The notes: generated by a model from the sequence alone, not told the origin. A stretch of 64,000 bases of DNA from Tritonibacter litoralis (GCF_009496005.1 NZ_WIBF01000008.1:1-64000), one strand, 5' to 3'; counted from the stretch's first letter, positions 1 to 10,847 are shown. A program made the numbers and translations.

Positions 1-320
<320 letters not shown>

Positions 321-337
321 TTTTCAAAACCGAGCAG

Positions 338-384
338 CCACTACATATTGACTTAAATAAGAGTTAAGCCCCAATATGAGGGCG
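338..384 (+). promoter_or_regulatory. putative nrd promoter with two NrdR-box-like sites
   Basis: A TTGACT (348-353) with an 18-base gap to CAATAT (372-377) gives a plausible sigma-70 promoter. Two elements overlap it: CCACTACATATTGACT at 338-353 (about 11 of 16 matches to the NrdR box acaCwAtATaTwGtgt) and the half-matching CCCCAATATGAG at 369-380. Their centres lie 31 bp apart, about three helical turns, which is the tandem arrangement known for NrdR boxes. Match counts were made by eye. The second site is weak in its right half. Confidence 0.45.
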
Positions 385-554
385 CTTCGGTTCCTGTGAT
401 TCCGATCTCAGGCTAAGAGGGAAATCGGTGAAAATCCGGTACTGCCCCCGCAACTGTAAGCGGTGAGTGCGGCTTGTTAAGCCACTGGAGCTTTTCGTTT
501 CCGGGAAGGCCAGCCAAACGTCGAACCGCAAGTCAGGAGACCTGCCCGAGCGCC
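381..554 (+). promoter_or_regulatory. cobalamin riboswitch
   Basis: The conserved aptamer core of the adenosylcobalamin riboswitch is visible: a GGTGAAAATCCGG block (427-439), CTGCCCCCGCAACTGTAAG (442-460), GCCACTGG (481-488), GGAAGGC (504-510) and the B12-box AAGTCAGGAGACCTGCC (530-546). GGCGCT (381-386) and AGCGCC (549-554) can close the outer stem. In the known family, bound B12 represses the downstream genes. Here those genes are the B12-independent class Ib ribonucleotide reductase, so high B12 should switch this operon off. Confidence 0.93.
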
Positions 555-564
555 ACGACTACCA

Positions 565-610
565 CGAACGGAGGGTTCGGGGGCGAATGATCGGAAGGTG
601 TCCACTTCCG
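565..610 (+). promoter_or_regulatory. hairpins between the riboswitch and nrdH (candidate expression platform)
   Basis: Two small hairpins sit between the aptamer and nrdH: CGAAC/GTTCG (565-569, 575-579) with GGAGG in its loop, and CGGAAG/CTTCCG (592-597, 605-610). There is no U-run, so control by access to the ribosome site AAGAGG (638-643) is more likely than termination. This is inference from layout only. Confidence 0.4.
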
Positions 611-648
611 CTCTGCGTCCTCGGCTTTGACAAAAGAAAGAGGATCAT

Positions 649-873
649 ATGAGCATTATCGTCTACTCCAAGCCCGCCTGCGTCCAATGCACTGCCACCA
701 CCCGCGCCATGGATGCCAAAGGGATCTCTTATGATCTCGTGGACCTGAGTCAGGATGATAACGCCCTGAACACTGTGACCGAATTGGGCTACCGCCAAGC
801 GCCTGTTGTTGTGGCTGGTGACGCGCATTGGTCGGGCTTTCGCCCGGATATGATCGCGCAATTGGCGTCCTGA
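649..873 (+). CDS. nrdH: glutaredoxin-like protein NrdH
   Basis: NrdH is the small redoxin that supplies electrons to class Ib ribonucleotide reductase. The 74-residue product has the usual family length and carries the active-site CVQC at residues 11-14, followed by the A-T-T typical of NrdH. Its C-terminus has the conserved W-S-G-F-R-P-D. The ATG is preceded by AAGAGG. The gene is first in a four-gene operon directly under the cobalamin riboswitch and ends three bases before nrdI. Confidence 0.95.
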   Translation: MSIIVYSKPACVQCTATTRAMDAKGISYDLVDLSQDDNALNTVTELGYRQAPVVVAGDAHWSGFRPDMIAQLAS

Positions 874-876
874 CCC

Positions 877-1305
877 GTGGTGCGCACAGACGGGGTGGAG
901 GTGTTCTTTTTCTCCTCCCGCTCTGGCAATACCGCGCGGTTTGTGGACCGCCTGGACCATCCGGCCCATCGCATTCCTGACGTGGAAACACCCACAGACA
1001 AGCCGCAGGGACCGTTTGTGCTGATCTGCCCCACCTATGCAGATGGCGAAGGGCGCGGCGCGGTTCCAAAGCCGGTCATCCGGTTTCTGAACAACCCTGA
1101 AACCCGTGAAAAACTGGTTGGGGTGATCGGATCTGGAAATCGAAATTTTGGTGCGACTTACGCTTTGGCTGGCCGCATCATCTCCCAAAAATGCAACGTG
1201 CCGCTGCTGTATTCGTTTGAGCTGGCAGGCACCGAAACCGATGTTATCCGCACCCGCGACGGGCTGCGCCGCCTGGAGACTGAGTTATGCTCGACAGTGA
1301 CCTGA
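877..1305 (+). CDS. nrdI: NrdI flavodoxin-like activator of class Ib ribonucleotide reductase
   Basis: NrdI is a flavodoxin-like FMN protein that supplies the oxidant for assembling the dimanganese-tyrosyl radical cofactor of NrdF. The 142-residue product has the N-terminal strand V-F-F-F-S-S followed by R-S-G-N-T-A-R-F, the FMN phosphate-binding loop. The start is GTG at 877 or the adjacent GTG at 880. The 3' end overlaps the start of nrdE by 19 bases, which suggests translational coupling. Confidence 0.93.
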   Translation: MVRTDGVEVFFFSSRSGNTARFVDRLDHPAHRIPDVETPTDKPQGPFVLICPTYADGEGRGAVPKPVIRFLNNPETREKLVGVIGSGNRNFGATYALAGRIISQKCNVPLLYSFELAGTETDVIRTRDGLRRLETELCSTVT

Positions 1306-3410
1306 ACGGTCTGGATTATCACGCGCTCAACGCGATGCTGAATCTTTATGATGAAAACGGGCACATCCGTTTTGACGCAGACCGGATGGCGGCGCGGCAG
1401 TATTTTCTGCAACACGTGAATCAGAACACTGTCTTCTTCCACTCGCTGGATGAAAAACTGCGCTATTTGGTCAGCGAAGGCTATTATGAAGAGGATGTTC
1501 TGGACCAGTACTCCAAGAACTTCCAACGCGCGCTGTGGGATGCGGCCTATGCCAAGAAGTTCCGGTTCCCGACATTCCTGGGCGCGTTCAAATATTACAC
1601 CTCCTACACGTTGAAAACCCGCGACGGACAACGCTTTCTGGAGCGTTACGAAGACCGTGTTGTGATGACCGCCCTGACCCTGGCACGCGGTGACGAAAAG
1701 CTGGCCACCTCCTTTATGGAAGAGATTTTGGATGGCCGGTTCCAACCCGCAACGCCCACGTTTTTGAACGCAGGCAAGAAGTCCCGTGGTGAGCTGATCT
1801 CCTGCTTCTTGCTGCGGCTTGAAGACAATATGGAAAGCATCGGGCGCGGCATCAACTCGGCCCTGCAGCTGTCCAAACGCGGCGGTGGTGTGGCTTTGTT
1901 GCTCACCAATATCCGCGAACATGGCGCGCCGATCAAAGGGATTGAAAACCAGTCTTCGGGTGTGATCCCGGTGATGAAACTGCTTGAAGACAGTTTTTCC
2001 TATGCAAATCAGTTGGGCGCGCGACAAGGGGCCGGTGCGGTCTATCTGAACGCCCACCACCCGGATATCATGCGGTTTTTGGACACCAAGCGGGAAAACG
2101 CGGACGAGAAGATCCGGATCAAGACTCTGTCACTGGGTGTTGTGATCCCGGACATCACCTTTGAACTCGCCAAGAAAAACGCCGACATGTATTTGTTTTC
2201 GCCACATGATGTGGAAAAAGTGTATGGCGTGCCCTTCTCGGAAATCTCGGTCACCGAGAAATACGACGAAATGGTGGATGACAAACGCATCCGCAAATCC
2301 AAAGTTAACGCGCGGGAGTTCTTCCAGACCATCGCCGAGATCCAGTTTGAATCAGGCTACCCCTATGTGATGTTTGAGGACACTGTGAACCGGATGAACC
2401 CGGTGGCGGGTCGGATCAATATGTCCAACCTCTGCTCAGAAATCCTGCAGGTGAACGAAGCGTCCGAGTTCAATGATGATCTGAGCTATTCCAAGATGGG
2501 CAGCGACATTTCCTGCAACCTTGGCTCGCTCAACATTGCCAAGACCATGGACGGCAAGGATCTGGGTCAAACGGTGGGCGCAGCCATTCGGGCGTTGACG
2601 GCTGTGTCCGAGATGTCCGCAATCGATTCTGTGCCCTCCATCCGTAAGGGCAATGACGACAGCCACGCCATTGGTCTGGGTCAGATGAACCTGCATGGGT
2701 TCTTGGCGCGTGAGCACATCCATTACGGCAGCCCCGAAGGGATTGAGTTCACATCCGTCTATTTTGCGGCAGTGGCGTATCACGCGCTTCGCACCTCCTG
2801 CGACCTGGCGCAGGAACAGGGCGCATCGTTCAAAGGCTTTGCCGACTCTGATTATGCATCTGGCAGTTTCTTTGACAAATACACCAGCCGCAGCTGGCTG
2901 CCTGAGAGCGAAAAGGTGACTGCGCTGTTTGCGGGTATGGACCTTCCGACCCAGGCGGATTGGGCGGCGCTGAAAGCCGATGTCATGGAGCACGGGCTGT
3001 ATAACCGGAACCTTCAGGCGGTGCCGCCGACCGGGTCGATCTCCTATATCAACAATTCAACCTCGTCGATCCACCCGATTGTCTCAAAAGTCGAGATCCG
3101 CAAAGAAGGCAAGATCGGTCGCGTCTATTACCCGGCGGCATTTATGTCGAATGAGAACCTGGAGTATTATCGCGATGCCTATGAGATCGGCCCGGAAGCG
3201 CTGATTGACACCTATGCGGCGGCAACGGAACATGTGGATCAGGGCCTGTCCCTGACCCTGTTCTTCCCCGCCGAAGCCACCACACGCGACATCAACAAAG
3301 CACAGATCTATGCGTGGAAGAAAGGCATCAAGACCATCTACTATGTGCGCCTGCGCCAGGAGGCTCTGGAGGGAACCGAGGTTCAGGGCTGCGTGTCCTG
3401 CACATTGTAA
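1287..3410 (+). CDS. nrdE: class Ib ribonucleoside-diphosphate reductase, alpha subunit
   Basis: NrdE is the catalytic subunit that reduces ribonucleoside diphosphates to deoxyribonucleotides. The 707-residue length fits class Ib, which is shorter than class Ia NrdA because it lacks the N-terminal ATP cone. Visible signatures are NLCSEI with an active-site cysteine near residue 383, the P-P-T-G-S-I-S block, and the C-terminal C-V-S-C-T-L, whose CxxC relays electrons from NrdH. The start overlaps nrdI. A GC-rich palindromic repeat separates the gene from nrdF. Confidence 0.97.
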   Translation: MLDSDLNGLDYHALNAMLNLYDENGHIRFDADRMAARQYFLQHVNQNTVFFHSLDEKLRYLVSEGYYEEDVLDQYSKNFQRALWDAAYAKKFRFPTFLGAFKYYTSYTLKTRDGQRFLERYEDRVVMTALTLARGDEKLATSFMEEILDGRFQPATPTFLNAGKKSRGELISCFLLRLEDNMESIGRGINSALQLSKRGGGVALLLTNIREHGAPIKGIENQSSGVIPVMKLLEDSFSYANQLGARQGAGAVYLNAHHPDIMRFLDTKRENADEKIRIKTLSLGVVIPDITFELAKKNADMYLFSPHDVEKVYGVPFSEISVTEKYDEMVDDKRIRKSKVNAREFFQTIAEIQFESGYPYVMFEDTVNRMNPVAGRINMSNLCSEILQVNEASEFNDDLSYSKMGSDISCNLGSLNIAKTMDGKDLGQTVGAAIRALTAVSEMSAIDSVPSIRKGNDDSHAIGLGQMNLHGFLAREHIHYGSPEGIEFTSVYFAAVAYHALRTSCDLAQEQGASFKGFADSDYASGSFFDKYTSRSWLPESEKVTALFAGMDLPTQADWAALKADVMEHGLYNRNLQAVPPTGSISYINNSTSSIHPIVSKVEIRKEGKIGRVYYPAAFMSNENLEYYRDAYEIGPEALIDTYAAATEHVDQGLSLTLFFPAEATTRDINKAQIYAWKKGIKTIYYVRLRQEALEGTEVQGCVSCTL

Positions 3411-3429
3411 GGTGAAGCCTGACTCGGAC

Positions 3430-4503
<1,074 letters not shown>

Positions 4504-4566
4504 TCCTGCGTCGCGGCCTTTGGCGGCAAGCACTTGAAGCGGTTTCAGTGCCATTCAACGGTTGTT

Positions 4567-4608
4567 CCGCTCAGACCTGTATAGAAACAGGTCTGAGCGG
4601 TTTTTTTT
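4567..4608 (+). terminator. strong terminator after nrdHIEF
   Basis: A perfect 14-bp stem, CCGCTCAGACCTGT (4567-4580) with ACAGGTCTGAGCGG (4587-4600), closes a 6-base loop and is followed by eight T. It ends the nrd operon. The convergent RND gene stops within the T-run (4607-4609), so the hairpin could also act on that transcript, although no T-run faces that way. Confidence 0.95.
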
Positions 4609-7600
4609 ACGCTTGCGTTTCAACCTCATCCATGCGGATCCGGAAGAAGATCGCATAAAGGGTTGGCACCACAATCAGGGTCAGGATCGTCGCAAAGCTC
4701 AGACCGCAGATGATGACCACCGCAAGGGACTTGAAGAACGGATCCCAGATCAGTGGCACAACCCCCAGAACCGTGGTCAAAACCCCCAAAGACACAGGGC
4801 GCACCCGGCTGACGGCGGCGTCCACCACCGCTTGCATACGCGCTTTTCCTCCGGCGATTTGACTGTCCGTTTCATCAATCAAAACAATTGCGTTTTTGAT
4901 CAACATCCCTGTCAGAGACAAAACGCCAAGGATCGCCATGAACTCCATCGGGGTCTGTGTGACCGCGAGCCCCCAAACAACGCCGATCAAGGCCAGGGGC
5001 ACCGTCAACCAGATGATCAACGGCTGGCGCACCTTGTTGAAGAGGAAGATAACCACCAGCACCATCGCACCAAAGCCAAGGGGCATGGTTGATGCAAGGC
5101 CTGCATTGGCTTCGGCTGAGTTGCCATATTCTCCGTGCCATTCCAGCGTATATCCCGGTGGCAGTTCGATGGCTTCCACTTCAGGTCGGACCTCTTCGAA
5201 CAGATCGCCAGACCGCACGCCGGGCGCATTGTCCGACTGGGCTGTGATTGCCAGCTTGCGGTCGATCCGGCGCAGATTGCCAGCCTCAAACACAACATCA
5301 AATCGGTCGACCACCTGCGTCATCGGCACATAGCCTCCGATCACCTGCGAGAAGATCTGGATGTTGTGCAATTCCCCAACGTCATTGCGCTCAGCCTCAA
5401 CCGCGCGCATCACGATGTCCAGGAACTCTTCGCCCTCGCGATACACGCCAAGGTTGGCGCCATTAAGATGGGTGTAGATCGCGTTTGAGATCTCTCCCTG
5501 CGTCAGGCCCAGACGGCGGGCGTTTTCGGTGTTGATGACGGGGCGGATCACCGGCACCTGTTCGCGCCAATCGTCCTTGACCGCTACGGCCCCGGCATTG
5601 GCCATGATGACCTTGGCCTCATCCGCCAATCCTCGCAGCACCGCAGGATCGGGGCCCAGGAAACGCGCTTCAACCTTGGAACCGCCTCCGGGACCCAGAA
5701 CGAATTTCCAGACTTTGGTGTTTGCTTCTGGATAGTTCTCGTCGATCCAGCTTTGCAGCTCGGCTTGTAGCCCGTCGATTTGGGCAAATTCCTCCACATC
5801 AATCAGGATCTGCGCATAAGAGCTGTTCTGCGTCTCGCTCTCATAGACCAACATGAACCGCAAATGGCCGCCACCCACCATTGTATTGGTCGAGGTGACG
5901 CCGGGCAGGGTGCGGATTTGATCTGCGATTTCGGTAATGTCTGCTTCGGTGGCTGCGATATCGCTGCCCTGGGGCAGGAAGAAATCCACCACAAACTGCG
6001 GCCGGGTTGAGCTGGGGAAAAAGCCCGGCGGCACCAAAGAGAACAGCAAGATGGCCGAAACAAACAGCCCCACAACAATCGCCACAGTGGCGTATCGCAG
6101 TCGCACCGCCAGATCGAGGAACCGGCGATAAAGGCGTAGGATAATGTTCTCCTGTTCCTCACCGGTGTCTTTGCCGGGTTTCAGCAGCAGCGTGCAGAAA
6201 TAGGGCGTCAGCCAGATCGCCACGACCCAGGAAAACAGGAGCGAGATCGAGATGGTCCAGAACAGGCTGCCTGCGTATTCACCGGTGTTATCCGGCGAAA
6301 ACCCAACGGGCGAGAAGGCCAGCAGCCCCACCACGGTGCCCCCCAACAGGGGCCATTTGGTCTGGTTCACAATGGCGATCGACGCCTCAGCCGGGTTTTC
6401 TCCCTTTTGCACCCGCACCAATGTGCCCTCGACCACCACGATGGCGTTGTCGACCAGCATGCCCAGAGCAATGATCAACGCCCCAAGCGAGATCCGCTGC
6501 ATATCAAGCCCATAGAGATACATGCCCATCAAAGTGCCTGCGACGGTCACCAAGAGGATGCCCCCCATCAGGATACCGGACCTCAGCCCCATGAAAATCA
6601 GCAGCGTGCCCACCACAATGGCCAGCGCCACGATGACATTCATCACAAAGGCATCGACGGATTCTTTGACCGAAACGGATTGATCCGAGATCGCCAGAAC
6701 CTCCATGCCGATGGGACGTTCGCTGATCAGACTGTCCATCTTGGCCTGGACGGCGTTGCCCATATTCACAACATTGCCGCCGCGTGTGTTGGAAATGCCG
6801 ATCCCCACGGCAGGACGTCCATCACGATACAAGAGCGTGGAGGCCGGTTCCTTGAGGCCGCGCGTCACCGTCGCAATATCCATCAAGCGAAACGAAGCGC
6901 CGGTTTGCGGGTTGGTAATCAACAGATTGCTGATTGCATCCACCGTCGACACGCCGGACCGGGCACGCACCTCAAGCCGGGTGCGTCCAGCCTGGATAGA
7001 GCCGCCGGGTGTCACCAGGTTTTGCCCCTCCAGAACCTGCGCAATCTGGCTGGTGGACAGGCCCAGACCAATCAGACGAGCAGGGGAGTAATCCACATGG
7101 ATCACCTCATCCTGCACCCCGTTCAGAACCACTTTGGAGACGCCATCGACAGTCACCAGCTCCCGCTGCAGATCCTTGGCGTATTCATAGAGTTCAGTCA
7201 TCGTATAGCCGTCACCAACCACGGCCAGATAGATCGCATATACATCGCCAAAATCATCATAGACTTGGGTCTGCAGCGCATTGGGCGGCAACAGGGACTG
7301 TGCGTCATCCACTTTGGCCCGCATCTGGGCAAAGCGTTCATAAAGCGCCGGGTAGTCCGGGGTGGATTTGATCGTGAATTCCACGGTCACCGTGCTCACG
7401 CCGGGAGAGGAGACAGAGCGCACCTCATCAATGCCCTGCAGCTGTTGCAGCGCGTTTTCAATGACTTCGGTGACCTCATCGGCAACCTCTTCGGCAGAGG
7501 CACCGGGATAGGGCGTGATAATCTGGGCCTGGCGGACGATAAATTCAGGATCTTCAAACCGCGGCAGCGCGTTATAGGCGAAATAGCCGGCATAAAGGAT

Positions 7601-7660
7601 CAGAAAGGTACAAACAGCTGAAATCAGCCGTTTGGTAATGGCAAAACGGGCAAGATCCAT
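4607..7660 (-). CDS. RND family efflux pump, inner-membrane permease
   Basis: This is a proton-driven resistance-nodulation-division transporter that would export small molecules across the envelope with the adaptor encoded just upstream. The 1017 residues fit the family: an N-terminal membrane segment (about 10-30), a large periplasmic domain, a membrane block near 335-500 and the second repeat. In membrane segment 4 the motif is L-V-D-N-A-I-V-V-V-E near residue 404. The classical pair of proton-relay aspartates (D-D in AcrB) is therefore D-N here, as in several RND subgroups. The start lies 4 bases after the adaptor stop, so the two are co-transcribed. No outer-membrane TolC-like gene is adjacent. 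The substrate cannot be predicted. Confidence 0.93.
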   Translation of the reverse strand: MDLARFAITKRLISAVCTFLILYAGYFAYNALPRFEDPEFIVRQAQIITPYPGASAEEVADEVTEVIENALQQLQGIDEVRSVSSPGVSTVTVEFTIKSTPDYPALYERFAQMRAKVDDAQSLLPPNALQTQVYDDFGDVYAIYLAVVGDGYTMTELYEYAKDLQRELVTVDGVSKVVLNGVQDEVIHVDYSPARLIGLGLSTSQIAQVLEGQNLVTPGGSIQAGRTRLEVRARSGVSTVDAISNLLITNPQTGASFRLMDIATVTRGLKEPASTLLYRDGRPAVGIGISNTRGGNVVNMGNAVQAKMDSLISERPIGMEVLAISDQSVSVKESVDAFVMNVIVALAIVVGTLLIFMGLRSGILMGGILLVTVAGTLMGMYLYGLDMQRISLGALIIALGMLVDNAIVVVEGTLVRVQKGENPAEASIAIVNQTKWPLLGGTVVGLLAFSPVGFSPDNTGEYAGSLFWTISISLLFSWVVAIWLTPYFCTLLLKPGKDTGEEQENIILRLYRRFLDLAVRLRYATVAIVVGLFVSAILLFSLVPPGFFPSSTRPQFVVDFFLPQGSDIAATEADITEIADQIRTLPGVTSTNTMVGGGHLRFMLVYESETQNSSYAQILIDVEEFAQIDGLQAELQSWIDENYPEANTKVWKFVLGPGGGSKVEARFLGPDPAVLRGLADEAKVIMANAGAVAVKDDWREQVPVIRPVINTENARRLGLTQGEISNAIYTHLNGANLGVYREGEEFLDIVMRAVEAERNDVGELHNIQIFSQVIGGYVPMTQVVDRFDVVFEAGNLRRIDRKLAITAQSDNAPGVRSGDLFEEVRPEVEAIELPPGYTLEWHGEYGNSAEANAGLASTMPLGFGAMVLVVIFLFNKVRQPLIIWLTVPLALIGVVWGLAVTQTPMEFMAILGVLSLTGMLIKNAIVLIDETDSQIAGGKARMQAVVDAAVSRVRPVSLGVLTTVLGVVPLIWDPFFKSLAVVIICGLSFATILTLIVVPTLYAIFFRIRMDEVETQA

Positions 7661-7663
7661 CTG

Positions 7664-8911
7664 TTAGCCTCCAAAACGGGTGAAGGGGCGGATTGTCATC
7701 CCGTCTTGGATCTGGCTGACCCCGGCTGCAATCACCCGATCCCCGACGCTCAGGCCATCGGTCACGGTGACCTTGTCGCCAGCAGCATTTCCCAGGCTCA
7801 CTGATTGTTTGGACACGGCGTTCTGCGCGTCCACCAGCCAGACAAAAGGAGCCCCGTCCGGAGCGGCGGCCACGGCTGTCAGCGGAATTTCGAGGATGTC
7901 GGGCACTGCAGTCGGAGCGAATGTCTTCACCCGGCCTGCCATGCCAGGCAGCATTCGAACGGTTTCTGGCTGGGGAACCGAGGCCCGACCGCGATAGGTC
8001 TGAGTGCTGGCATCCGCCTGGAGCGCAAACTCAACCACTTCGGCTTCAAGGAGCAGGCCTGGCAGCGAGTCAAACTCTGCTTGGATCGTGATGTTTTCGA
8101 TACCTGCCAGCGAATAAGCGGTCACATCCGGGCCCGGCACGTCAAAGGTCATGTGCAAAGGTTCCAGCTTTTGCAAAAGCGCGATGGTTTGACCCGCCTG
8201 AACATTGGTGAAATTGTCGATGTCCCGACGTGCAATCAGCCCGTCAAAGGGCGCAACCAAGGTGGCGTCATCCAGATCGTCTTGCGCCTTTTGCAGCTGT
8301 GCTTCAACTCCAGCGAGGGCCGCGCTCGCGGCTGCCAGCTCTTCGTCGCGCGCGCCGGCAAGGCCCAGAGACAAAGCTTCTTTTTGCGCTTCCAGGTTTG
8401 CCTCAGCCACCCGCAGATTGGCCTCATCCTGATCCAATGTGGCCTGGGCGCTGACGTTGCGCGCCACCAATTCGCGGGTCCGGTCGGCTTGTTCCTGTGC
8501 TTGGTCGAACTGTGCTTGGGCCGAGGCAACAGCCGCCTCCAAAGATGCGATTTCTTCGGGGCGCAGACCAGCCTTGAGATCATCCAGCTGAGCTGCCGCT
8601 TGATCGCGCTGACTTTCCAGCTGGGCCACCTGGCTCTGGAAATTCCGCAGATCAAGCTGCGCGATCACGTCTCCTTTTGCCACCTGTGTGGAGGCTCGGA
8701 TCGGCAGTTCCAGCACCTGACCGCTGACACGGAATGACAGTTCAACCTCTTCCGACGGTAGAACGATGGCCGGATAGGTGCGGGTAATCTCGCCTTTGGC
8801 TTGTTCGACTTGAAAGACTTTTGCCGGTCTGGCAGCATCCTGCGCAAGAACTGCCGCTGCTGGCAAGGTCAGACCAACCGCGGTGGCGAAAATAAATTTG
8901 CAGGGAAACAT
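7664..8911 (-). CDS. RND efflux periplasmic adaptor (membrane fusion protein)
   Basis: The product (415 residues) begins with a signal peptide ending near A-V-L-A-Q. It then has the lipoyl/barrel region (V-S-G-Q-V-L-E-L and G-D-V-I-A-Q-L-D), a long Ala/Gln/Glu-rich coiled-coil hairpin (about 95-205), and the return barrel with A-P-F-D-G-L-I-A-R-R. This is the standard layout of HlyD/AcrA-type adaptors that link an RND pump to an outer-membrane channel. It is the first gene of a two-gene minus-strand operon with the pump. No local regulator lies on its 5' side, where a divergent channel gene begins. Confidence 0.93.
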   Translation of the reverse strand: MFPCKFIFATAVGLTLPAAAVLAQDAARPAKVFQVEQAKGEITRTYPAIVLPSEEVELSFRVSGQVLELPIRASTQVAKGDVIAQLDLRNFQSQVAQLESQRDQAAAQLDDLKAGLRPEEIASLEAAVASAQAQFDQAQEQADRTRELVARNVSAQATLDQDEANLRVAEANLEAQKEALSLGLAGARDEELAAASAALAGVEAQLQKAQDDLDDATLVAPFDGLIARRDIDNFTNVQAGQTIALLQKLEPLHMTFDVPGPDVTAYSLAGIENITIQAEFDSLPGLLLEAEVVEFALQADASTQTYRGRASVPQPETVRMLPGMAGRVKTFAPTAVPDILEIPLTAVAAAPDGAPFVWLVDAQNAVSKQSVSLGNAAGDKVTVTDGLSVGDRVIAAGVSQIQDGMTIRPFTRFGG

Positions 8912-8987
8912 TTAACAGCTCCAATTGTGGGATGTCTACGAGCACCATAAACCACTCTAAAAACAACGAAAGCGGAATCCTTTATCC

Positions 8988-9428
8988 ATGATCTTTTTAG
9001 GGCAAATTTTCTACGGCTCTACGCTCTTGGTTGCATGCGCCTTACTGCACGTCGTTATTCTGGCGGGCAGTATCCAGATTATTGTCTCTCTGACCCAAAA
9101 GCTTGAACACGCTCATCACCTGCTACGGGAGAACGTTATTCTAGCGGTCGGCGTTATGCTGATGGTTCTGGCCCATGCCTTTGAAATCTGGCTTTGGGCA
9201 TTGTCCTTTATGTGGACCGGTGCGGTACAAGAGTTTGAGACGTCTTTTTACTTTTCCCTCGTGACCTATACAACGCTGGGCTACGGCGACATCACATTGG
9301 AACAGGGGCACCGCATTTACGGTACGTTTGCCTCTATAACCGGGCTTTTGTGCTTTGGGATCAGTACCGCGTTTCTGTTGGGTATTATTGTCCGGCTGTT
9401 CCCGAATATCCAACAAGACCCTCGGTAA
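8988..9428 (+). CDS. small potassium-channel-like membrane protein
   Basis: The 146-residue protein has hydrophobic segments at about 7-32, 48-75 and 108-135. A pore loop before the last one contains T-T-L-G-Y-G-D, the K+ selectivity-filter signature of two-TM ion channels (Ion_trans_2). It lacks the regulatory RCK domain of many prokaryotic channels, so it may be ungated by ligand or pair with another protein. It is a single gene divergent from the RND adaptor, with 76 bases between them. A small hairpin GTTTCGC/GCGAAAC (9486-9501) lies downstream and may serve as a weak terminator. Confidence 0.85.
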   Translation: MIFLGQIFYGSTLLVACALLHVVILAGSIQIIVSLTQKLEHAHHLLRENVILAVGVMLMVLAHAFEIWLWALSFMWTGAVQEFETSFYFSLVTYTTLGYGDITLEQGHRIYGTFASITGLLCFGISTAFLLGIIVRLFPNIQQDPR

Positions 9429-9526
9429 CTGCAAATTCTGGTCCCACTTTTTACGCTCTGTTGCGTCTCGATCCTACGGTCAATTGTTTCGCGTGCGAAA
9501 CGTTTAAAGGCCGTGTCTGCCAGAAC

Positions 9527-10075
9527 TCAGCCGCGCCATTTGATGGAACAGCCGATGCTGGGGTGTTGGGCTTGCGTTGTTTTGCCCGTTGCCGCGATTT
9601 CGCGCATGGCCTCCAACAGCTCAGGCCTGCGCCCCTGTGTAGAACCGCGCCCTGCATCATCCAGACGACCGCGATATTGCAGCGTGCCCTGTGCATCCAG
9701 GCCAAAGAAATCCGGCGTGCACACTGCGCCATAGGCCTGCGCAACGGTTTGGTCACGGTCCACCAGATATGGAAAGCGGAACCCATAGGCTGCGGCGAAC
9801 CGCTTCATCTCTTCAGGGCGATCTGCTGGGACATAGTCATAATCATTGGACATAACCGCCAATGTATGGATGCCGTCGGTTTTTAATGTGTCCGCATCCG
9901 CCGCCAATCGCTCCGCGATGGCCTGAACATAAGGGCAGTGATTGCAGATAAACGCCAGTAAAACTGGGCCGCTTTGCAGGTAATCCGCCAAGGCATGGAT
10001 CTGACCGTCCGGGTCTGGCAGCTCAAACAGCGGGGCAGGGCGTCCCAGATCACAGGCAGGGGTATTCAACAGCAT
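9527..10075 (-). CDS. thioredoxin-fold peroxiredoxin-like protein
   Basis: The product (182 residues from ATG 10075) has a redoxin domain with a C-N-H-C-P-Y-V active site around residues 45-50, a tryptophan-free variant of the thioredoxin motif. It ends with S-I-G-C-S-I-K-W, a conserved third cysteine context in this subfamily. A good ribosome site (GGAGG, 8 bases upstream) supports this start over a longer frame. The gene follows the carboxymuconolactone decarboxylase-like gene by 71 bases on the same strand, so both may act together in thiol-based detoxification. The substrate is unknown. Confidence 0.85.
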   Translation of the reverse strand: MLLNTPACDLGRPAPLFELPDPDGQIHALADYLQSGPVLLAFICNHCPYVQAIAERLAADADTLKTDGIHTLAVMSNDYDYVPADRPEEMKRFAAAYGFRFPYLVDRDQTVAQAYGAVCTPDFFGLDAQGTLQYRGRLDDAGRGSTQGRRPELLEAMREIAATGKTTQAQHPSIGCSIKWRG

Positions 10076-10146
10076 TTTGAGCCTCCAGTGGGTAAGTCTA
10101 GGTGGTTCGGCCCCAGAGTAAGGGCCGAACCTCAGGTCACGTGGGG

Positions 10147-10698
10147 TTAGTCGTTTGACCACTTGTTCGGAACAAACGCGGCATCCAGCGGAGTATGCGT
10201 AATGTGGTTGGTGTAATTGGACAGCACTTTCAAAGCGGTGCCAACCAGAACTTCCAAGGCGTTTTGCTTGGTAAAGCCAGCTTCCAGGAAGGCAGAGATG
10301 TCACCGTCGCTTGGGTAACCGCGGGTTTCATTGACGATAATCGCAAATTGGCGCAGCGCTTCAAGGCGGGTATCCGCAATCGCGCTGCCGTCGCGCAAAG
10401 AGGCCACAACGTCATCGGCCACGCCACCCATCTGCGCCAAGGTGGTGTGCGCCGCCATGCAATAGGTGCAGCCATTCAGGCGGTTGTTGGTCATCAGAAC
10501 GATCTGACGCTCGGTCTCGGTAAAGCTGGTGGTGTCAAAGATCTTGGAAAGCGTCAGATACCCCTCCAGCAGGGCCGGGGCTTCGGACATGTTGCGATAG
10601 AGGTTCGGCAAGAAACCATACGCTTTTTCAGAGGCTTCCATCATCCCCTTGGCGGCTTCGGGGGCGGATTCGATGGTGTGGAGTTCAAAGGTGGACAT
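10147..10698 (-). CDS. carboxymuconolactone decarboxylase family protein (AhpD-like)
   Basis: The 183-residue protein carries the AhpD-type C-T-Y-C-M-A-A-H motif (about residues 78-85), the redox CxxC and nearby histidine of the alkylhydroperoxidase-like fold. This family includes peroxidase partners and decarboxylases. The CxxC points to redox activity here rather than ring decarboxylation. Three TetR-operator-like repeats lie directly upstream, between this gene and the tetR gene on the same strand, which suggests control by that repressor. A thioredoxin-fold gene follows. Confidence 0.88.
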   Translation of the reverse strand: MSTFELHTIESAPEAAKGMMEASEKAYGFLPNLYRNMSEAPALLEGYLTLSKIFDTTSFTETERQIVLMTNNRLNGCTYCMAAHTTLAQMGGVADDVVASLRDGSAIADTRLEALRQFAIIVNETRGYPSDGDISAFLEAGFTKQNALEVLVGTALKVLSNYTNHITHTPLDAAFVPNKWSND

Positions 10699-10728
10699 CA
10701 GGGTTTTCCTATTTGAGCAGTCATAAAT

Positions 10729-10832
10729 ACCGGCCGGTTGAACGGGTTTTACCGACAGGTGATCCGCAGATAGGAATATTAAACCGATCGTTCAAGAATG
10801 AGGCGCGAGAAATTATAACGATCGGTCAAGAA
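10729..10832 (-). promoter_or_regulatory. three operator-like repeats upstream of the AhpD-like gene
   Basis: The repeats are ACCGGCCGGTTGAAC (10729-10743), ACCGATCGTTCAAGAA (10783-10798) and AACGATCGGTCAAGAA (10817-10832). The cores ACCGATCGTT and AACGATCGGT are exact reverse complements, and each contains the palindrome CGATCG or CGGCCG. Placement next to a tetR gene suggests these are its operators. The link is inference. Confidence 0.6.
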
Positions 10833-10847
10833 AGTTTTTGCGTGAGG

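Noticed and set aside
6407-7621. A 404-codon open frame antisense to the RND permease
   Set aside because: No recognisable protein features; the RND gene on the minus strand explains the stretch.
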